DNA of 40,477 nucleotides from Alphaproteobacteria bacterium (GCA_022820945.1 JAJEEP010000029.1:1-40477), one strand, 5' to 3'; numbered from the stretch's first letter, positions 1 to 9,204 are shown. A program made the numbers and translations. Notes: generated by a model not told the origin, from the sequence alone.

Positions 1-188
1 CCGTAGAAGACGCCCTCGTAGAAGCTCTTGAAGTACCACTCGAGCATGTGGGGCGCGTTGGCGCCGATCTCGAAGAACGTCGCGTCGCCGCCCTTGCTCT
101 CCTGCAACGCGCGCCTCTCCTGGTATGCCGCGCGCAGCCAGTCGCCCATGGCGTCCGGCTCTACCCTCTGCAACAAGGGACTTGGCAC
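1..188 (-). CDS. Carboxymuconolactone decarboxylase / AhpD-like protein, N-terminal part
   Basis: The reading frame runs off the left edge, so only about 62 N-terminal residues are visible. The segment EIGANAPHMLEWYFKSFYEG resembles the N-terminal helices of the carboxymuconolactone decarboxylase/alkylhydroperoxidase D fold. The CxxC or catalytic part would lie outside the window. I chose the GTG start because GGAGG sits five bases upstream on the minus strand and an in-frame stop lies just before it. It is the last visible gene of a minus-strand operon whose upstream members are damaged. The family call rests on a short stretch and is moderate. Confidence 0.55.
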   Translation of the reverse strand, partial: MPSPLLQRVEPDAMGDWLRAAYQERRALQESKGGDATFFEIGANAPHMLEWYFKSFYEGVFY

Positions 189-388
189 ACTCGCCTCCCC
201 AGATCATGAACATCCCGCGGCGGCGAGAGTGGCACGAAACCGCTCCTCTCGCCACGCTCCCGGCGCACCGGTCCAACCTTGAGCATCACGGCCACGAGCT
301 GGTAGCCCATGCCGTGCCCAGGCATCCTGACTAGGCGGCGCGTCCAGCGCTCGCTGAGCGGGATGCGCCTCGAACTGGACGTACTCAT
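161..388 (-). CDS. Small hypothetical protein, probably C-terminally frameshifted
   Basis: A 75-codon frame starts at an ATG overlapping the stop of the gene fragment upstream (ATGA), which suggests translational coupling. The N-terminal half (RMPGHGMGYQLVAVMLK) looks like an ordered small domain. The rest is Arg/Pro/Cys-rich and overlaps the next gene by 28 bases, so the reading frame has probably shifted after about residue 40. I recognise no defined function. The overlap with both neighbours supports former operon membership. Confidence 0.4.
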   Translation of the reverse strand: MSTSSSRRIPLSERWTRRLVRMPGHGMGYQLVAVMLKVGPVRRERGERSGFVPLSPPRDVHDLGRRVCQVPCCRG

Positions 389-560
389 TGCGACCCCTCC
401 ATGGCGCCCACAAAGCATTTCCCACGGAAGTGCTCGTAGAGCTTCTTGCGCCCTTCAAGATCGCCGTAGCCCAGATACTCCCGGGCGATCGGATCGTCCA
501 GGGTGCCGTTTATCTCGGCGATCACGCTGTTCAGCATGGGCTTGTACATCGGGATCATAC
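385..560 (-). pseudogene. C-terminal fragment of an unidentified gene cut by an IS
   Basis: About 58 residues of well-formed coding sequence (NGTLDDPIAREYLGYGD, then KLYEHFRGKCFVG) end at a TGA that overlaps the next ATG. On its 5' side the reading frame meets IS481-like sequence at about position 555-560, so the N-terminal part appears to have been lost at the IS junction. I do not recognise the family. It is interpreted as the remaining tail of a longer enzyme gene. Confidence 0.4.
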
Positions 561-561
561 G

Positions 562-800
562 CAGAGACGCCGAGTTCGACCGCGATCTGCACGCCGGTGT
601 AGCGCCCGTCGGCGCAGCGCGGCAATCTGGCGGACCACCGGCGCAGGCGTTGGCTGGCGCAGCGCGTGCGGTTGTGACGAGCGGTCCCGTAGACCTTGGC
701 TTCCCTCGCGGCCCGGAAGCGCGCGACCCACTTGCGTACGGTGCGTTCACAGACGCCAGGCGGCGCAGCGACCAAAGATCGTCCGCCCATGGATTGTGAA
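562..800 (-). pseudogene. IS481-family transposase remnant (N-terminal HTH region)
   Basis: The minus strand encodes VCERTVRKWVARFRAAREAK and, about forty codons on, TGVQIAVELGVS. These match in order the helix-turn-helix of IS481-type transposases and the start of the region before the DDE domain. The catalytic domain is absent and the Arg-rich middle is degenerate. It is a truncated element abutting the fragment at 385-560. Confidence 0.6.
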
Positions 801-954
801 AACGCCGCTCCAGGCACCGCCGCCACGGTGCCACGACGCAGGCCGTGACATTGGTGAGAAATCCGGGCTAGTTTCCGGCCATTGTCTTTGGCTCTTCCGG
901 CGCGCGGGGCGCGACGGCGGGTACGGGGTGACCTCTTTCAGGGAGATCTGACGG

Positions 955-2619
955 ATGAGAGTAGACGTCTTCAATCGACTCATGGCGGCCCAGACGACCA
1001 GGCGCAGGATGCTGAAGGGCATGGCCGGCGCCGGTGCGATGGCGGCCGTCGCGGGAAGCGGGATCGGCGGTTTCGCGGACTCGTCTGCGGCGCAGGACAA
1101 CGTCCGGGCCGAGATCCTCAAGATTCCGGGAGTCGGCGTCGGCTCTCCCATGGATTCCGACTGGCAGAAGGTGGGCGCGCTCTGCCTCGGGCCGGCCAAG
1201 GCCCATGTGTCCGAAGGCGAGTTCGAGGGTGTCGAGCTCACCTTTCTCGGCCTCAACAACCAGAACCTGCACAACTTCCTCTTCCGCGGTTTCCTCAAGC
1301 CGTGGGAGGCCTACACCGGGGCGACGATCAACTGGATCGACCTCGCCCAGGCCGACTACAACGCCCGCCTGCAGCAGTCGATCGCCACCGGAACGGTTGA
1401 CTTCGACATCATCGAGATGGGCGCCCCCTTCGAGGGCGACGTCTGCGGCAAGGGCCTCGCCTCGGTCATGCCCGACTGGGTGAAGAGCCAGATCGACATG
1501 GACGACTATGTCGGCTACCTCAAGGCGCCGGTCGGCACCTGGGAAGGCAAGACATACCGCATCTCGATCGACGGCGACTGCCACAACTTCAACTATCGCA
1601 CCGACTATTTCGAGGACGAGGACCTCGCCGCGGCCTGGGAGGCTGAGGGTCACGAGGGCCCCTGGGAGGTGCCGACGACCTGGCAGAAGGTCCAGGAGGT
1701 CACCAAGTTCCTCAAGGGCAAGAAGGTGGGCGGCTTCGACGCCTACGGCTACCTCGACCCGCTGAAGGGCTGGGGCGGCTTCGCCTTCTACTTCCTCGGC
1801 TCGCGGGCGACCGCCTACGTCAAGCACCCGGACGATCCGGCGTGGCTGTTCGACGCCGACACGATGAAGCCGCGCGTCAACAACCCGGCCTGGGTGCGCG
1901 CGATCCAGGACGTGCTCGACACGCTCGATTCCCAGCCGCCGGACCAGATCAACGCGGATCCGGGGACCACGGGCTTCCAGCAGTTCCTGGCCGGCACCGG
2001 CTCGATGCTGAGCTGGTGGGGCGACATCGGCTCCAACGCCAAGACCTCCGACACCTCGGTGGTGGGCGATACGGTCGGCTTCTCGATCCTCCCCGGCTCG
2101 GACGACGTGTACAACGCCGCGACCGGCGCGTGGGAGACGCTGGCATCCGGCCCGAACTTTTCGCCCAACATGGCCTATATCGGCTGGGGCGTTTACGTCA
2201 TGGCCCGGGTCGACAGCGACGCGAAGAAGCAGAAGGCGGCGTGGTCCGCCGCCGCCCATCTCGGCGGCAAGGACCTCTCACTCTGGTGCGCCGCCTATCC
2301 GTCGGGCTTCCAGCCCTACCGGAACTCCCACTTCAACATTCCCGAGTGGGTGGGCGCGGGCTACGACGAGGCCTTCATCGCCGACTACCTCGCGTCGGAA
2401 GCGGATTCCTACAACCATCCCAACGCGGCGATTGAGCCGCGCATTCCGGGCATCTTCCAGTACTACTCGGTGGCCGAGGACGAGCTGGCGAGGATCTACG
2501 CCGGCGAATACGGGGCCCAGGAAGGCGCGGACCGGATCGCGGCCGCGTGGGAGAAGATCACCGATCAGATCGGGCGCGAAAGCCAGATCGCGCTTTACCG
2601 GGCGTCGCTGGGCCTCTGA
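955..2619 (+). CDS. ABC transporter extracellular solute-binding protein, Tat signal
   Basis: The protein of 554 residues is a periplasmic ligand receptor for the import system encoded directly downstream. Its N-terminus carries a Tat-type signal, a twin arginine run (residues 16-18) followed by MLKG and an Ala/Gly-rich hydrophobic stretch, with likely cleavage around residue 47. The body has the features of the family 1 carbohydrate-binding proteins, including a Trp-rich central lobe and SMLSWWGD. It is longer than the usual 420-450 residues. AGGGAG precedes the ATG. A perfect hairpin follows the stop, before the permease genes. The exact sugar is unknown. Confidence in class is high and in substrate low. 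Confidence 0.9.
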   Translation: MRVDVFNRLMAAQTTRRRMLKGMAGAGAMAAVAGSGIGGFADSSAAQDNVRAEILKIPGVGVGSPMDSDWQKVGALCLGPAKAHVSEGEFEGVELTFLGLNNQNLHNFLFRGFLKPWEAYTGATINWIDLAQADYNARLQQSIATGTVDFDIIEMGAPFEGDVCGKGLASVMPDWVKSQIDMDDYVGYLKAPVGTWEGKTYRISIDGDCHNFNYRTDYFEDEDLAAAWEAEGHEGPWEVPTTWQKVQEVTKFLKGKKVGGFDAYGYLDPLKGWGGFAFYFLGSRATAYVKHPDDPAWLFDADTMKPRVNNPAWVRAIQDVLDTLDSQPPDQINADPGTTGFQQFLAGTGSMLSWWGDIGSNAKTSDTSVVGDTVGFSILPGSDDVYNAATGAWETLASGPNFSPNMAYIGWGVYVMARVDSDAKKQKAAWSAAAHLGGKDLSLWCAAYPSGFQPYRNSHFNIPEWVGAGYDEAFIADYLASEADSYNHPNAAIEPRIPGIFQYYSVAEDELARIYAGEYGAQEGADRIAAAWEKITDQIGRESQIALYRASLGL

Positions 2620-2647
2620 TAGCCCCGCGCTCTCGCTCGTGTCGTTG

Positions 2648-2675
2648 GGATTGGCGGCCGTGAGGCCGCCAATCC
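2648..2675 (+). terminator. Perfect 12-bp stem-loop with GTGA loop after binding-protein gene
   Basis: The arms GGATTGGCGGCC and GGCCGCCAATCC are exact complements around the tetraloop GTGA, which is of the stable GNRA type. Only a weak T run follows, so it is more likely a partial terminator or mRNA-stabilising structure. Such structures set high binding-protein expression relative to permeases. Confidence 0.75.
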
Positions 2676-2694
2676 TGCTTTGGCGGGCAGGCAC

Positions 2695-3813
2695 GTGAGC
2701 ACCCCTGCGCAACTCGAGGGCAACCAGCTCTACGTCGTCACCTCCGATCACATGTCGCGCGGCCGCATCCTCGCGGGGCGCGCGCTGGTGTGGGGGGCCG
2801 CGCTCGTCCTCCTCCTCATGGTGGTGATCCAGGCCCTCCATGAGAACGAGAGCATCACCTTCGGCTTCGAGACCTGGCGCCCGGTGCTCTATGCCTATGC
2901 GTTCTGGGCGGTCTCGCTCTGCATCTCCCAGGTCCTGACCCGCGGCGAGCAGGGCAAGCGCGCGCTCTTCATCCTGCCGGGCGTGCTGTTCGTCGTCTCG
3001 ATGGTGATCTTCCCGATCCTTTTCGGAATCTACATCTCGCTCACCGACTGGAACCTCTCCTCGCTCACCGGGCGGAAGTTCAACGGCGTCGACAATTTCG
3101 TGCAGATGGCGGGCGACCCGTTCTACTGGAACGCCCTCAAGAACATGGTCTACTACGTGCTCGCGATCAGCGTCGAATATACGATCGCGTTCGGCCTCGC
3201 CCTCCTTCTCAACGCCCAGATCCGCGCCCGAAAATTCTTCCGGGTGACATTCCTCCTTCCCCTTATGCTCTCGCCGGTGGCGGTGAGCTGGATGGTGGGG
3301 AAGTCGATGATGGAGATCCGCTTCGGTCCTCTCGCCAACCTCGGCCGGTTCCTCGGCTGGGAGACGCCGTCCTTCTTCGGGACGGCCGAAGTCGCGCGGC
3401 TAACCATGATGGTGATGGACGCGTGGACCTTCATTCCCTTCATGATGATCATGCTGCTCGCCGGGCTTCAGGCGCTGCCCAAGGACGTGGTGGAGGCCGC
3501 CAAGGTGGACGGGGCCTCGCGCTGGACCACCTTCTGGCACGTGACCTTCCCGCTGATGCTACCGATCAGCATCACGGCCATCCTTATCCGCATCATCTTC
3601 AAGCTGAAGCTCGCGGACATTATCATCAACGTCACCGCCGGCGGGCCGGGCGGCGCCACGGATTCGGTCACGAGCTTCATCTTCCGCGAGTACCGTGACC
3701 GCTCCAACGTCGGCTACGGCACGTTGCTCGCGATGGTCTATCTGGTGCTGATCATCGTCTTCATCACCTTGCTGCTGAAGCTGGTGAGGCGATGGATGCG
3801 GCAATCCTACTAG
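2695..3813 (+). CDS. Carbohydrate ABC transporter permease (MalF/UgpA type)
   Basis: This inner-membrane subunit of 372 residues has about eight hydrophobic segments. Two are extra N-terminal ones (near residues 25-40 and 65-80) before the six-helix MalF-like core. The cytoplasmic EAA loop reads EAAKVDGASRWTTFWHVTFP and contacts the ATPase. I chose the GTG at 2695, preceded by GGCAGG; a TTG fifteen bases upstream is an alternative. It lies between the binding protein and the second permease, with eight bases to the next start. Confidence 0.9.
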   Translation: MSTPAQLEGNQLYVVTSDHMSRGRILAGRALVWGAALVLLLMVVIQALHENESITFGFETWRPVLYAYAFWAVSLCISQVLTRGEQGKRALFILPGVLFVVSMVIFPILFGIYISLTDWNLSSLTGRKFNGVDNFVQMAGDPFYWNALKNMVYYVLAISVEYTIAFGLALLLNAQIRARKFFRVTFLLPLMLSPVAVSWMVGKSMMEIRFGPLANLGRFLGWETPSFFGTAEVARLTMMVMDAWTFIPFMMIMLLAGLQALPKDVVEAAKVDGASRWTTFWHVTFPLMLPISITAILIRIIFKLKLADIIINVTAGGPGGATDSVTSFIFREYRDRSNVGYGTLLAMVYLVLIIVFITLLLKLVRRWMRQSY

Positions 3814-3821
3814 GAAAGGCC

Positions 3822-4748
3822 ATGAGCGCCGAGACCGTCCAGATCTTCAAGGATGCCCCGCCCGATCTGAAGTTTCGGGCCAAGTGGTACACGCGGCGCG
3901 TGCTCATCTACGGCACGCTGCTCTTCTGGACTGTGATCTGCCTCTTCCCCATCTACTGGACCGCGACGACCTCGTTCAAGATCGCGCCAGACGTCATGCA
4001 GGGGCACCTAATTCCCTGGACCGATTTCGAACCGGCATGGCGCGGCTGGCGCTCGCTCGGGCTCTCGCCGCAGACGATCTTCGAGACCTCGACCGTGCGC
4101 GAGGAGTTTCTCAAGCGCTTCACCAACAGCGTCATCACGTCGCTCGCGGCCTCGACGCTGGCGGTCGTGCTCGGGTCGATGGCGGCCTACGGCCTCAGCC
4201 GCTTCAGCTACCGCCTCAAGTTCATCAAGAACCGCGACATCTCGTTCTTCTTCCTCAGCCAGCTCATCCTGCCGCCGGTGGTCCTCGCCCTGCCCTTCCT
4301 CGTGCTCTACAAGGAGCTCGCACTGCTCGACAGCCATATCGGGCTGATCCTGCTCTACACGCTGATGGTGCTCCCCATCGTCATCTGGATTATGCGCGAT
4401 CAGTTCAGCGCCATCCCGGTCGAGCTGGAGGAAGCGGCGCTGGTCGACGGCCTCTCGGTCTGGAAGGCGTTTCTGCAGATCGTGCTGCCGATCGCGCTGC
4501 CGGGGATGATCGCCGCCTTCATCCTCTCGCTGGTGCTGTGCTGGAACGAGTATTTCTTCGCCGCGCTGCTCACCAGCACCGACGCGAAGACGATACCGGT
4601 CATGGTGGCGAGCCAGACCGGCAGCCAGGGCATCAACTGGTGGTCGATGGCCGCGTTGTCGTTCGCCGCGATCCTGCCGCTGGTGATCATCGGCATCGTA
4701 CTCGAGCGATTCATCATCAAGGGAATGGCGGCCGGAGCGGTGAAATGA
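3822..4748 (+). CDS. Carbohydrate ABC transporter permease (MalG/UgpE type)
   Basis: This is the second membrane subunit, 308 residues, with six predicted helices. It has an EAA loop (EEAALVDGLSVWKAFLQIVLP) and the C-terminal GMAAGAVK end typical of MalG-type permeases. The ATG at 3822 is preceded by AGGAAAGG. A longer in-frame ATG at 3792 would overlap the previous gene and lacks a ribosome site. It should pair with the 2695 permease and the ATPase at 4830. Confidence 0.92.
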   Translation: MSAETVQIFKDAPPDLKFRAKWYTRRVLIYGTLLFWTVICLFPIYWTATTSFKIAPDVMQGHLIPWTDFEPAWRGWRSLGLSPQTIFETSTVREEFLKRFTNSVITSLAASTLAVVLGSMAAYGLSRFSYRLKFIKNRDISFFFLSQLILPPVVLALPFLVLYKELALLDSHIGLILLYTLMVLPIVIWIMRDQFSAIPVELEEAALVDGLSVWKAFLQIVLPIALPGMIAAFILSLVLCWNEYFFAALLTSTDAKTIPVMVASQTGSQGINWWSMAALSFAAILPLVIIGIVLERFIIKGMAAGAVK

Positions 4749-4829
4749 CGGCGGGCAGGTGGACAGGTTCCGCCGCCTCGGCTACCTCACCGGGGCCGGC
4801 GGGCGCAACGCGGGAGGCGGCACGGCACC

Positions 4830-5894
4830 ATGGCTGAGGTCACCATTCGCCAGCTCCGGAAATCGTTCGGGTCGGTTCAGGTCATCCGCGGCGTCGACAT
4901 CGACATCCCGGACGGCGAGTTCGTGGTGCTGGTGGGGCCCTCCGGCTGCGGCAAGTCCACGCTGCTGCGCATGATCGCGGGCCTGGAAGACGTGACCGCC
5001 GGCACGATCCGCATCGGCGAGCGCGTCGTCAACAACCTGCCGCCGGCCGAGCGCGACATCGCCATGGTGTTCCAGAACTACGCGCTCTATCCGCACAAGA
5101 CCGTCGCCGCCAATCTCGCCTTCTCGTTGAAGGTGCGGAAGACTGACCGCGCGGTGGTGAAGGAGCGCGTGGACAGGGCAGCGGAAACGCTCGGCCTCAC
5201 GCCCTACCTGCACCGCTACCCGCGCCAGCTATCGGGCGGGCAGCGCCAGCGCGTCGCCATGGGGCGCGCGATCGTGCGCGATCCGCAGGTGTTTCTCTTC
5301 GACGAGCCGCTCTCGAACCTCGATGCCAAGCTCCGGATCCAGATGCGTACCGAGATCAAGGAGCTGTACCAGCGCCTTGGCACCACCACCGTCTTCGTCA
5401 CCCACGACCAGATCGAGGCGATGACGATGGCCGACAAGATCGTGGTCATGGAGGACGGTCTCGTCGAGCAGGTCGGCACGCCGCTCGAGCTGTTCGACGA
5501 GCCCAAGAACGTGTTCGTGGCGACCTTTATCGGCTCGCCCGCCATGAACCTGATCCACGGGACGCTGCGTCGCGACGGCTCGGCCTCGGTCGAGGCGAAC
5601 GGGTACCGCTTTCCCGTCGGGTCGGACTGCGCGGGGCAGGAGGGGCAGCCGGTTGTCTGCGGTGTCAGGCCGGAGCACCTCGATATCGGCGAAGAGGGGG
5701 ACGGCTTTCCCGCGCGCGTCTCCGTGGTCGAGCCCACAGGCTCCGAGACGCTGGTCTTCCTGCGCTTCGGCGAGACCGAAGTCGTGGCGCTGTTCCGGGA
5801 CCGTTACTTCTTCAAGCCCGGCGAGACGGTGCACCTCCGCCCGCGCAGCGACCAGACGCACCTCTTCGACAGTGTGACCGGCGTACGTCTCTGA
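4830..5894 (+). CDS. ABC transporter ATP-binding protein (MalK/UgpC type)
   Basis: The 354-residue ATPase energises the transporter encoded just upstream. Walker A is GPSGCGKST (36-44), the signature LSGGQRQRVAMGRA lies near 134, Walker B with FDEP near 157, the D-loop SNLD follows and the switch His is in FVTHDQ near 190. The C-terminal 110 residues form the TOBE/regulatory domain typical of sugar-importer ATPases. GGGAGG precedes the ATG. All catalytic residues are present. Confidence 0.95.
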   Translation: MAEVTIRQLRKSFGSVQVIRGVDIDIPDGEFVVLVGPSGCGKSTLLRMIAGLEDVTAGTIRIGERVVNNLPPAERDIAMVFQNYALYPHKTVAANLAFSLKVRKTDRAVVKERVDRAAETLGLTPYLHRYPRQLSGGQRQRVAMGRAIVRDPQVFLFDEPLSNLDAKLRIQMRTEIKELYQRLGTTTVFVTHDQIEAMTMADKIVVMEDGLVEQVGTPLELFDEPKNVFVATFIGSPAMNLIHGTLRRDGSASVEANGYRFPVGSDCAGQEGQPVVCGVRPEHLDIGEEGDGFPARVSVVEPTGSETLVFLRFGETEVVALFRDRYFFKPGETVHLRPRSDQTHLFDSVTGVRL

Positions 5895-5944
5895 TCCGGG
5901 ACCGCGCGACCCTCGGCCTCCGGCTGCCGACTGAGGACGTGAGA

Positions 5945-6943
5945 ATGCGTGACGCTGAGCCGCCCCACTATGCCGCCCGGCTCAACTCCTTCAAGGTCGG
6001 CGCCGAGGCCTATTGGCCCGGCAAGAACCGGGTGACGACGGCGGACCTGCTGGAGCGGGCGGCGACGGCAGACGGCCTCAACGCCGCCGATCTCAACTAC
6101 CCCGATCACTTCGAGAACACGAGCCCGAGGGAGCTTTCAGCCGTTCTCGACCGGCTCGGCATCGGGTTGAACGGCCTCGCGATGCGCTACTACTCGGACA
6201 CGGACTTCCGGCTCGGCGCGCTGACCAATCCCGACCCCGCCCGGCGGCGGAAGGCCATCGACCTCACCCGCCGCGGCCTCGACGCGCTCGCCGAAATGGG
6301 CGGCTCTCTGATGACGCTCTGGCTTGGACAGGACGGTTTCGACTATCCCTTCCAGGCCGATTACGGGCGGATGTGGGACGACACGGTCGCGGCCGTCCAG
6401 GAGGTGGCCGCACACAACCCCGCCATCGACATCGCGCTCGAGTACAAGCCGGACGAGCCCCGCAGCTACTCCCTCATGCGGGACGTGGGCACTACCCTGC
6501 TCGCGATCCGGGAGGCGGGCTCGGCCAACCTCGGCGTCACGCTGGACTTCGCGCACGTCCTCTACGCCGGCGAGATGCCGGCGCACACAGTTCATCTCGC
6601 GAACCGCCACTCGCGGCTGCTCGGCATTCAGCTCAACGACGGCTACGGCAAGCGCGACGACGGCCTGATGGCAGGCTCGGTCCATCCCGTCCAGACCGTC
6701 GAGCTGCTGGTGGCGCTCCGCCGCTGCGGCTACGACCGGGCGATCTATTTCGACACCTTCCCCGATACTGGAGGGCTCGACCCGGTGGCGGAGTGCCGAG
6801 CCAACATCGAAACTATCGAACGGTTGCAGGAGGTTGCCGCATCGCTCGCGGAGGACGAAGGCCTGGCACGGGCGATCGCCCGGCACGACGCGACGGCGAG
6901 CCAGCGGATCGTGGGCGCCGCGCTCTACGGAGTGCGCCGTTGA
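5945..6943 (+). CDS. Sugar phosphate isomerase/epimerase, TIM-barrel (xylose-isomerase-like)
   Basis: This 332-residue protein belongs to the AP endonuclease 2/xylose isomerase-like TIM-barrel superfamily. Candidate metal ligands are visible in order: Glu in IALEYKPDEPR, Asp and His in VTLDFAHVLYAG, and Asp in IYFDTFPD. These enzymes isomerise or epimerise aldoses and ketoses. The gene lies 50 bases after the ATPase and overlaps the kinase gene, implying that the imported sugar is isomerised then phosphorylated. GAGG supports the ATG at 5945; a GTG at 5939 is an alternative. The substrate is not determined. Confidence 0.85.
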   Translation: MRDAEPPHYAARLNSFKVGAEAYWPGKNRVTTADLLERAATADGLNAADLNYPDHFENTSPRELSAVLDRLGIGLNGLAMRYYSDTDFRLGALTNPDPARRRKAIDLTRRGLDALAEMGGSLMTLWLGQDGFDYPFQADYGRMWDDTVAAVQEVAAHNPAIDIALEYKPDEPRSYSLMRDVGTTLLAIREAGSANLGVTLDFAHVLYAGEMPAHTVHLANRHSRLLGIQLNDGYGKRDDGLMAGSVHPVQTVELLVALRRCGYDRAIYFDTFPDTGGLDPVAECRANIETIERLQEVAASLAEDEGLARAIARHDATASQRIVGAALYGVRR

Positions 6944-7839
6944 GCGGCGGGATCGTCGTCGTCGGCTCCCTGCATCTGGACGTCGTCGTCACCGCGCCGC
7001 GTCTGCCTGCCCCGGACGAGACCCTCATGGGCGAGACGGTCACGCTCGTCTGCGGCGGCAAGGGCGGCAACCAGGCCCTCGCCGCCAGCCGGAACGGCGC
7101 GCCGACCACCATGCTGGGGCGCGTGGGCGGCGACGTGTTCGCGGCGTCGCTGATCGACAATCTCCGCGCGGCCGGTGTCGACACCTCGCTCATCCAGCGG
7201 GACGACGCAGCCGTGTCCGGCCTCAGCGTCGCCGTCGTGGGCGAGGACGGGGAATACGGCGCGGTGGTCGTCTCGTCCGCCAACCGGCAACTCTCTGCGG
7301 ATGGGTTCGCGATGCCGGACGGCACCCGCGTCGTCGTCATGCAGAACGAAGTGCCAGAGGCGGTCAACCGGACGGCCGCGGCAGAGGCCCGCAAGTGCGG
7401 CGCAACGGTGATCCTGAACGCGGCACCCATGCGTCCGATGGCGCCGGAGACGCTGGAGTTGGTGCACCTTCTCATCGTCAACCGCATCGAGGCGGAGGCG
7501 TTGTTGGCGGTTCCGATCCAAAGCCCCAAAGACGCGCTCGACGCGTTGACGCGCGGTGGGGGCGCCTTCGACGGGGAGATAATCGTCACCCTGGGAAGCG
7601 ACGGCCTCGTCCATCGAGACCGGCACGGGCGGGTGCAGCATCATGCGGTCCGCCCGATGCCGGTCGTTTCCGCGCACGGCGCCGGCGACGTGTTCGTGGG
7701 CGCACTCGCAGCCCGCCTGGCAGCCCCCGCTGCGATGGAGGAGGCCATTGCGTTCGCCCAGGCCGCCGCCGCCCGCTTCGTGTCGACTCCCCTCGAGGAG
7801 AGGGGGATCTCGCTCGCGGGAAGAGGCGGCTCGCATTAG
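6940..7839 (+). CDS. PfkB-family carbohydrate kinase (ribokinase-like)
   Basis: The 299-residue kinase transfers phosphate from ATP to a sugar hydroxyl. The first PfkB signature GGKGGNQA lies at residues 39-46. The second, with the catalytic Asp, is AHGAGDVFVGAL near 245-256. The start is a TTG overlapping the stop of the isomerase gene (TTGA), a four-base overlap that supports coupling. It is the last gene of the first sugar operon. It resembles ribokinase, but the substrate cannot be specified, so no symbol is given. Confidence 0.88.
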   Translation: MSGGIVVVGSLHLDVVVTAPRLPAPDETLMGETVTLVCGGKGGNQALAASRNGAPTTMLGRVGGDVFAASLIDNLRAAGVDTSLIQRDDAAVSGLSVAVVGEDGEYGAVVVSSANRQLSADGFAMPDGTRVVVMQNEVPEAVNRTAAAEARKCGATVILNAAPMRPMAPETLELVHLLIVNRIEAEALLAVPIQSPKDALDALTRGGGAFDGEIIVTLGSDGLVHRDRHGRVQHHAVRPMPVVSAHGAGDVFVGALAARLAAPAAMEEAIAFAQAAAARFVSTPLEERGISLAGRGGSH

Positions 7840-7845
7840 CCGCCC

Positions 7846-8095
7846 CGGCAGGCGTCAGTCGCGGCTTCGCCGGATAGACCGCCGCCGCCAGCAGGATCAG
7901 CACGCCCTTCACCACCATCTGGAACTCGATCGAGAGGTCCAGGATGACGACGATGTTGAAGAGCGAGACCAGGATCAGCGCCGCCAGCAGGGCGCCGATC
8001 ACGCGGCCCTTGCCGCCGCGCAGGGACGCGCCGCCGATGACGGCCGCGGCGATGCTGTCCAGCTCGTAGCCCTGACCGGTCACCGAGGAGACGAT
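7846..8095 (-). pseudogene. C-terminal fragment of an RbsC-like ABC permease
   Basis: The minus strand encodes GYELDSIAAAVIGGASLRGG, then RVIGALLAALILVSLFN and a last hydrophobic segment. This is the conserved C-terminal third of ribose-type (BPD_transp_2) permeases. No N-terminal part and no matching partners are present, and upstream sequence becomes unrelated. The frame ends at the kinase stop in convergent orientation. It is a leftover of a different sugar transporter removed by rearrangement. Confidence 0.75.
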
Positions 8096-8233
8096 CGAGG
8101 AGCCGGACGACGATCCGACGCCGGCCGGGGAGTGAGCGGCCGCTCCCCTCATGCCGGCAGCGAGGGCCGGCGGCCTCGTGACCAGGCTACGGCACGCGTG
8201 TGCCCGCGCGTCCGCCCGACCCTCGTGCCGGAG

Positions 8234-8332
8234 TCCGCGTACCTTGCAATTCGTGAAGGGGTGGACGTGATGCGCGCGGTCGAGCGCATGCCAGTATTCT
8301 GTCTTTTCGTTCTGCGGACTGGTGCTGGTCAT
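8234..8332 (-). pseudogene. N-terminal fragment of a class III aminotransferase
   Basis: From an ATG on the minus strand the sequence gives about 33 residues ending in YWHALDRAHHVHPFTN. This matches the characteristic N-terminus of omega-amino acid:pyruvate-type aminotransferases. Downstream the reading frame decays and the PLP domain is missing. Together with the RbsC fragment it marks a deletion between the two sugar operons. Confidence 0.5.
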
Positions 8333-8426
8333 TGTTCGGGGAATCTTTCTGAACCGGGCGCGCCTTCGCCATAGTCGACGTCGAGCGTCCAGCTTCCGTT
8401 GCACGTCCGCGCCACCACGCTGCGCA

Positions 8427-9119
8427 TCAAAGTGCGGAAGAGGCTGCCATCCCGACCAGGAAACTTTCTACTTCGACTCTCGCGCGTCCGGGATCCCCGG
8501 ACGTGATCGCATTCGCAATCTTCGACAAGCGGTCGTGGAAATGCTTGCGGACGATATTGGCCACCGGCGCCTGATCGGTCCCGCCATCGAACTTGTTGGC
8601 GCGGCGCGCGGCCACGATCTGGTCGAAGGTCCAGCACAGGAATTCGTTGCCGGCCTCGACGTAGTAGAGCCGCGAGAAGCCGTAGATTTCCTCCTTGAAC
8701 TGGAGCCAGGTGGGCGCTGACAGAATGCGCTCCAGCGCGGCGTCGAGCTCTGCGCAGAACTGCTGCGACGGGGCGCCGGCGGCGCGGGCGGCGACCGACG
8801 GCTCGATCAGGAGCCGGGCCTCGAGCGTCTCGTGAAAGCCGTGGGACCGCTCGGGCGACATGTGCACCGAAGCGTCCGCCAATTCGATGATCTGGGGTGC
8901 GCGCTCGGAGAGATAGGTGCCGCTGCCGATCTTTCGCTCGACCAGCCCTTCCTTCTGGAGCATGAGAAGCGCGTCGCGCACCTGCGTGCGCGAGGCTCCC
9001 TTCATCTCGGCCAGCTTGCGTTCGTTCGGCAGTCTCTGGCCGGGCACGACGTCGCCTGATCGCAGGAGATCCCTGATCTCGCTGTACACGCGGTCTGCCA
9101 CGCCAACTGTGCTCGACAC
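8427..9119 (-). CDS. GntR/FadR-family transcriptional regulator
   Basis: The 230-residue regulator has an N-terminal winged helix (about 7-75, with VVPGQRLPNERKLAE and SRTQVRDALLMLQ) and a C-terminal all-helical FCD ligand-binding domain with HETLEARLLIEP. I chose the GTG at 9119 because AAAGGAG lies five bases upstream. A longer frame to 9188 has no such site. It is divergent from the operon starting at 9317 and probably represses it, with release by a pathway sugar or acid. The intergenic region holds repeated TTGAC/GGTTGA half-sites. Confidence 0.9.
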   Translation of the reverse strand: MSSTVGVADRVYSEIRDLLRSGDVVPGQRLPNERKLAEMKGASRTQVRDALLMLQKEGLVERKIGSGTYLSERAPQIIELADASVHMSPERSHGFHETLEARLLIEPSVAARAAGAPSQQFCAELDAALERILSAPTWLQFKEEIYGFSRLYYVEAGNEFLCWTFDQIVAARRANKFDGGTDQAPVANIVRKHFHDRLSKIANAITSGDPGRARVEVESFLVGMAASSAL

Positions 9120-9204
9120 GTCTGCTCCTTTCGAATCGGTTTTCAGTCCTGGAAGGCTGCCCCACTCCGAGGGGCCGGTCACGTTCACCGCTCGCCGAAC
9201 AACG

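Noticed and set aside
868..2259. 463-codon open frame on the minus strand
   Set aside because: It lies wholly opposite the binding-protein gene, is Arg/Val/Gly-rich with no motif, and is typical antisense shadowing in GC-rich DNA.
8187..8372. 61-codon minus-strand frame
   Set aside because: It is out of frame with the aminotransferase fragment, which explains this DNA better.
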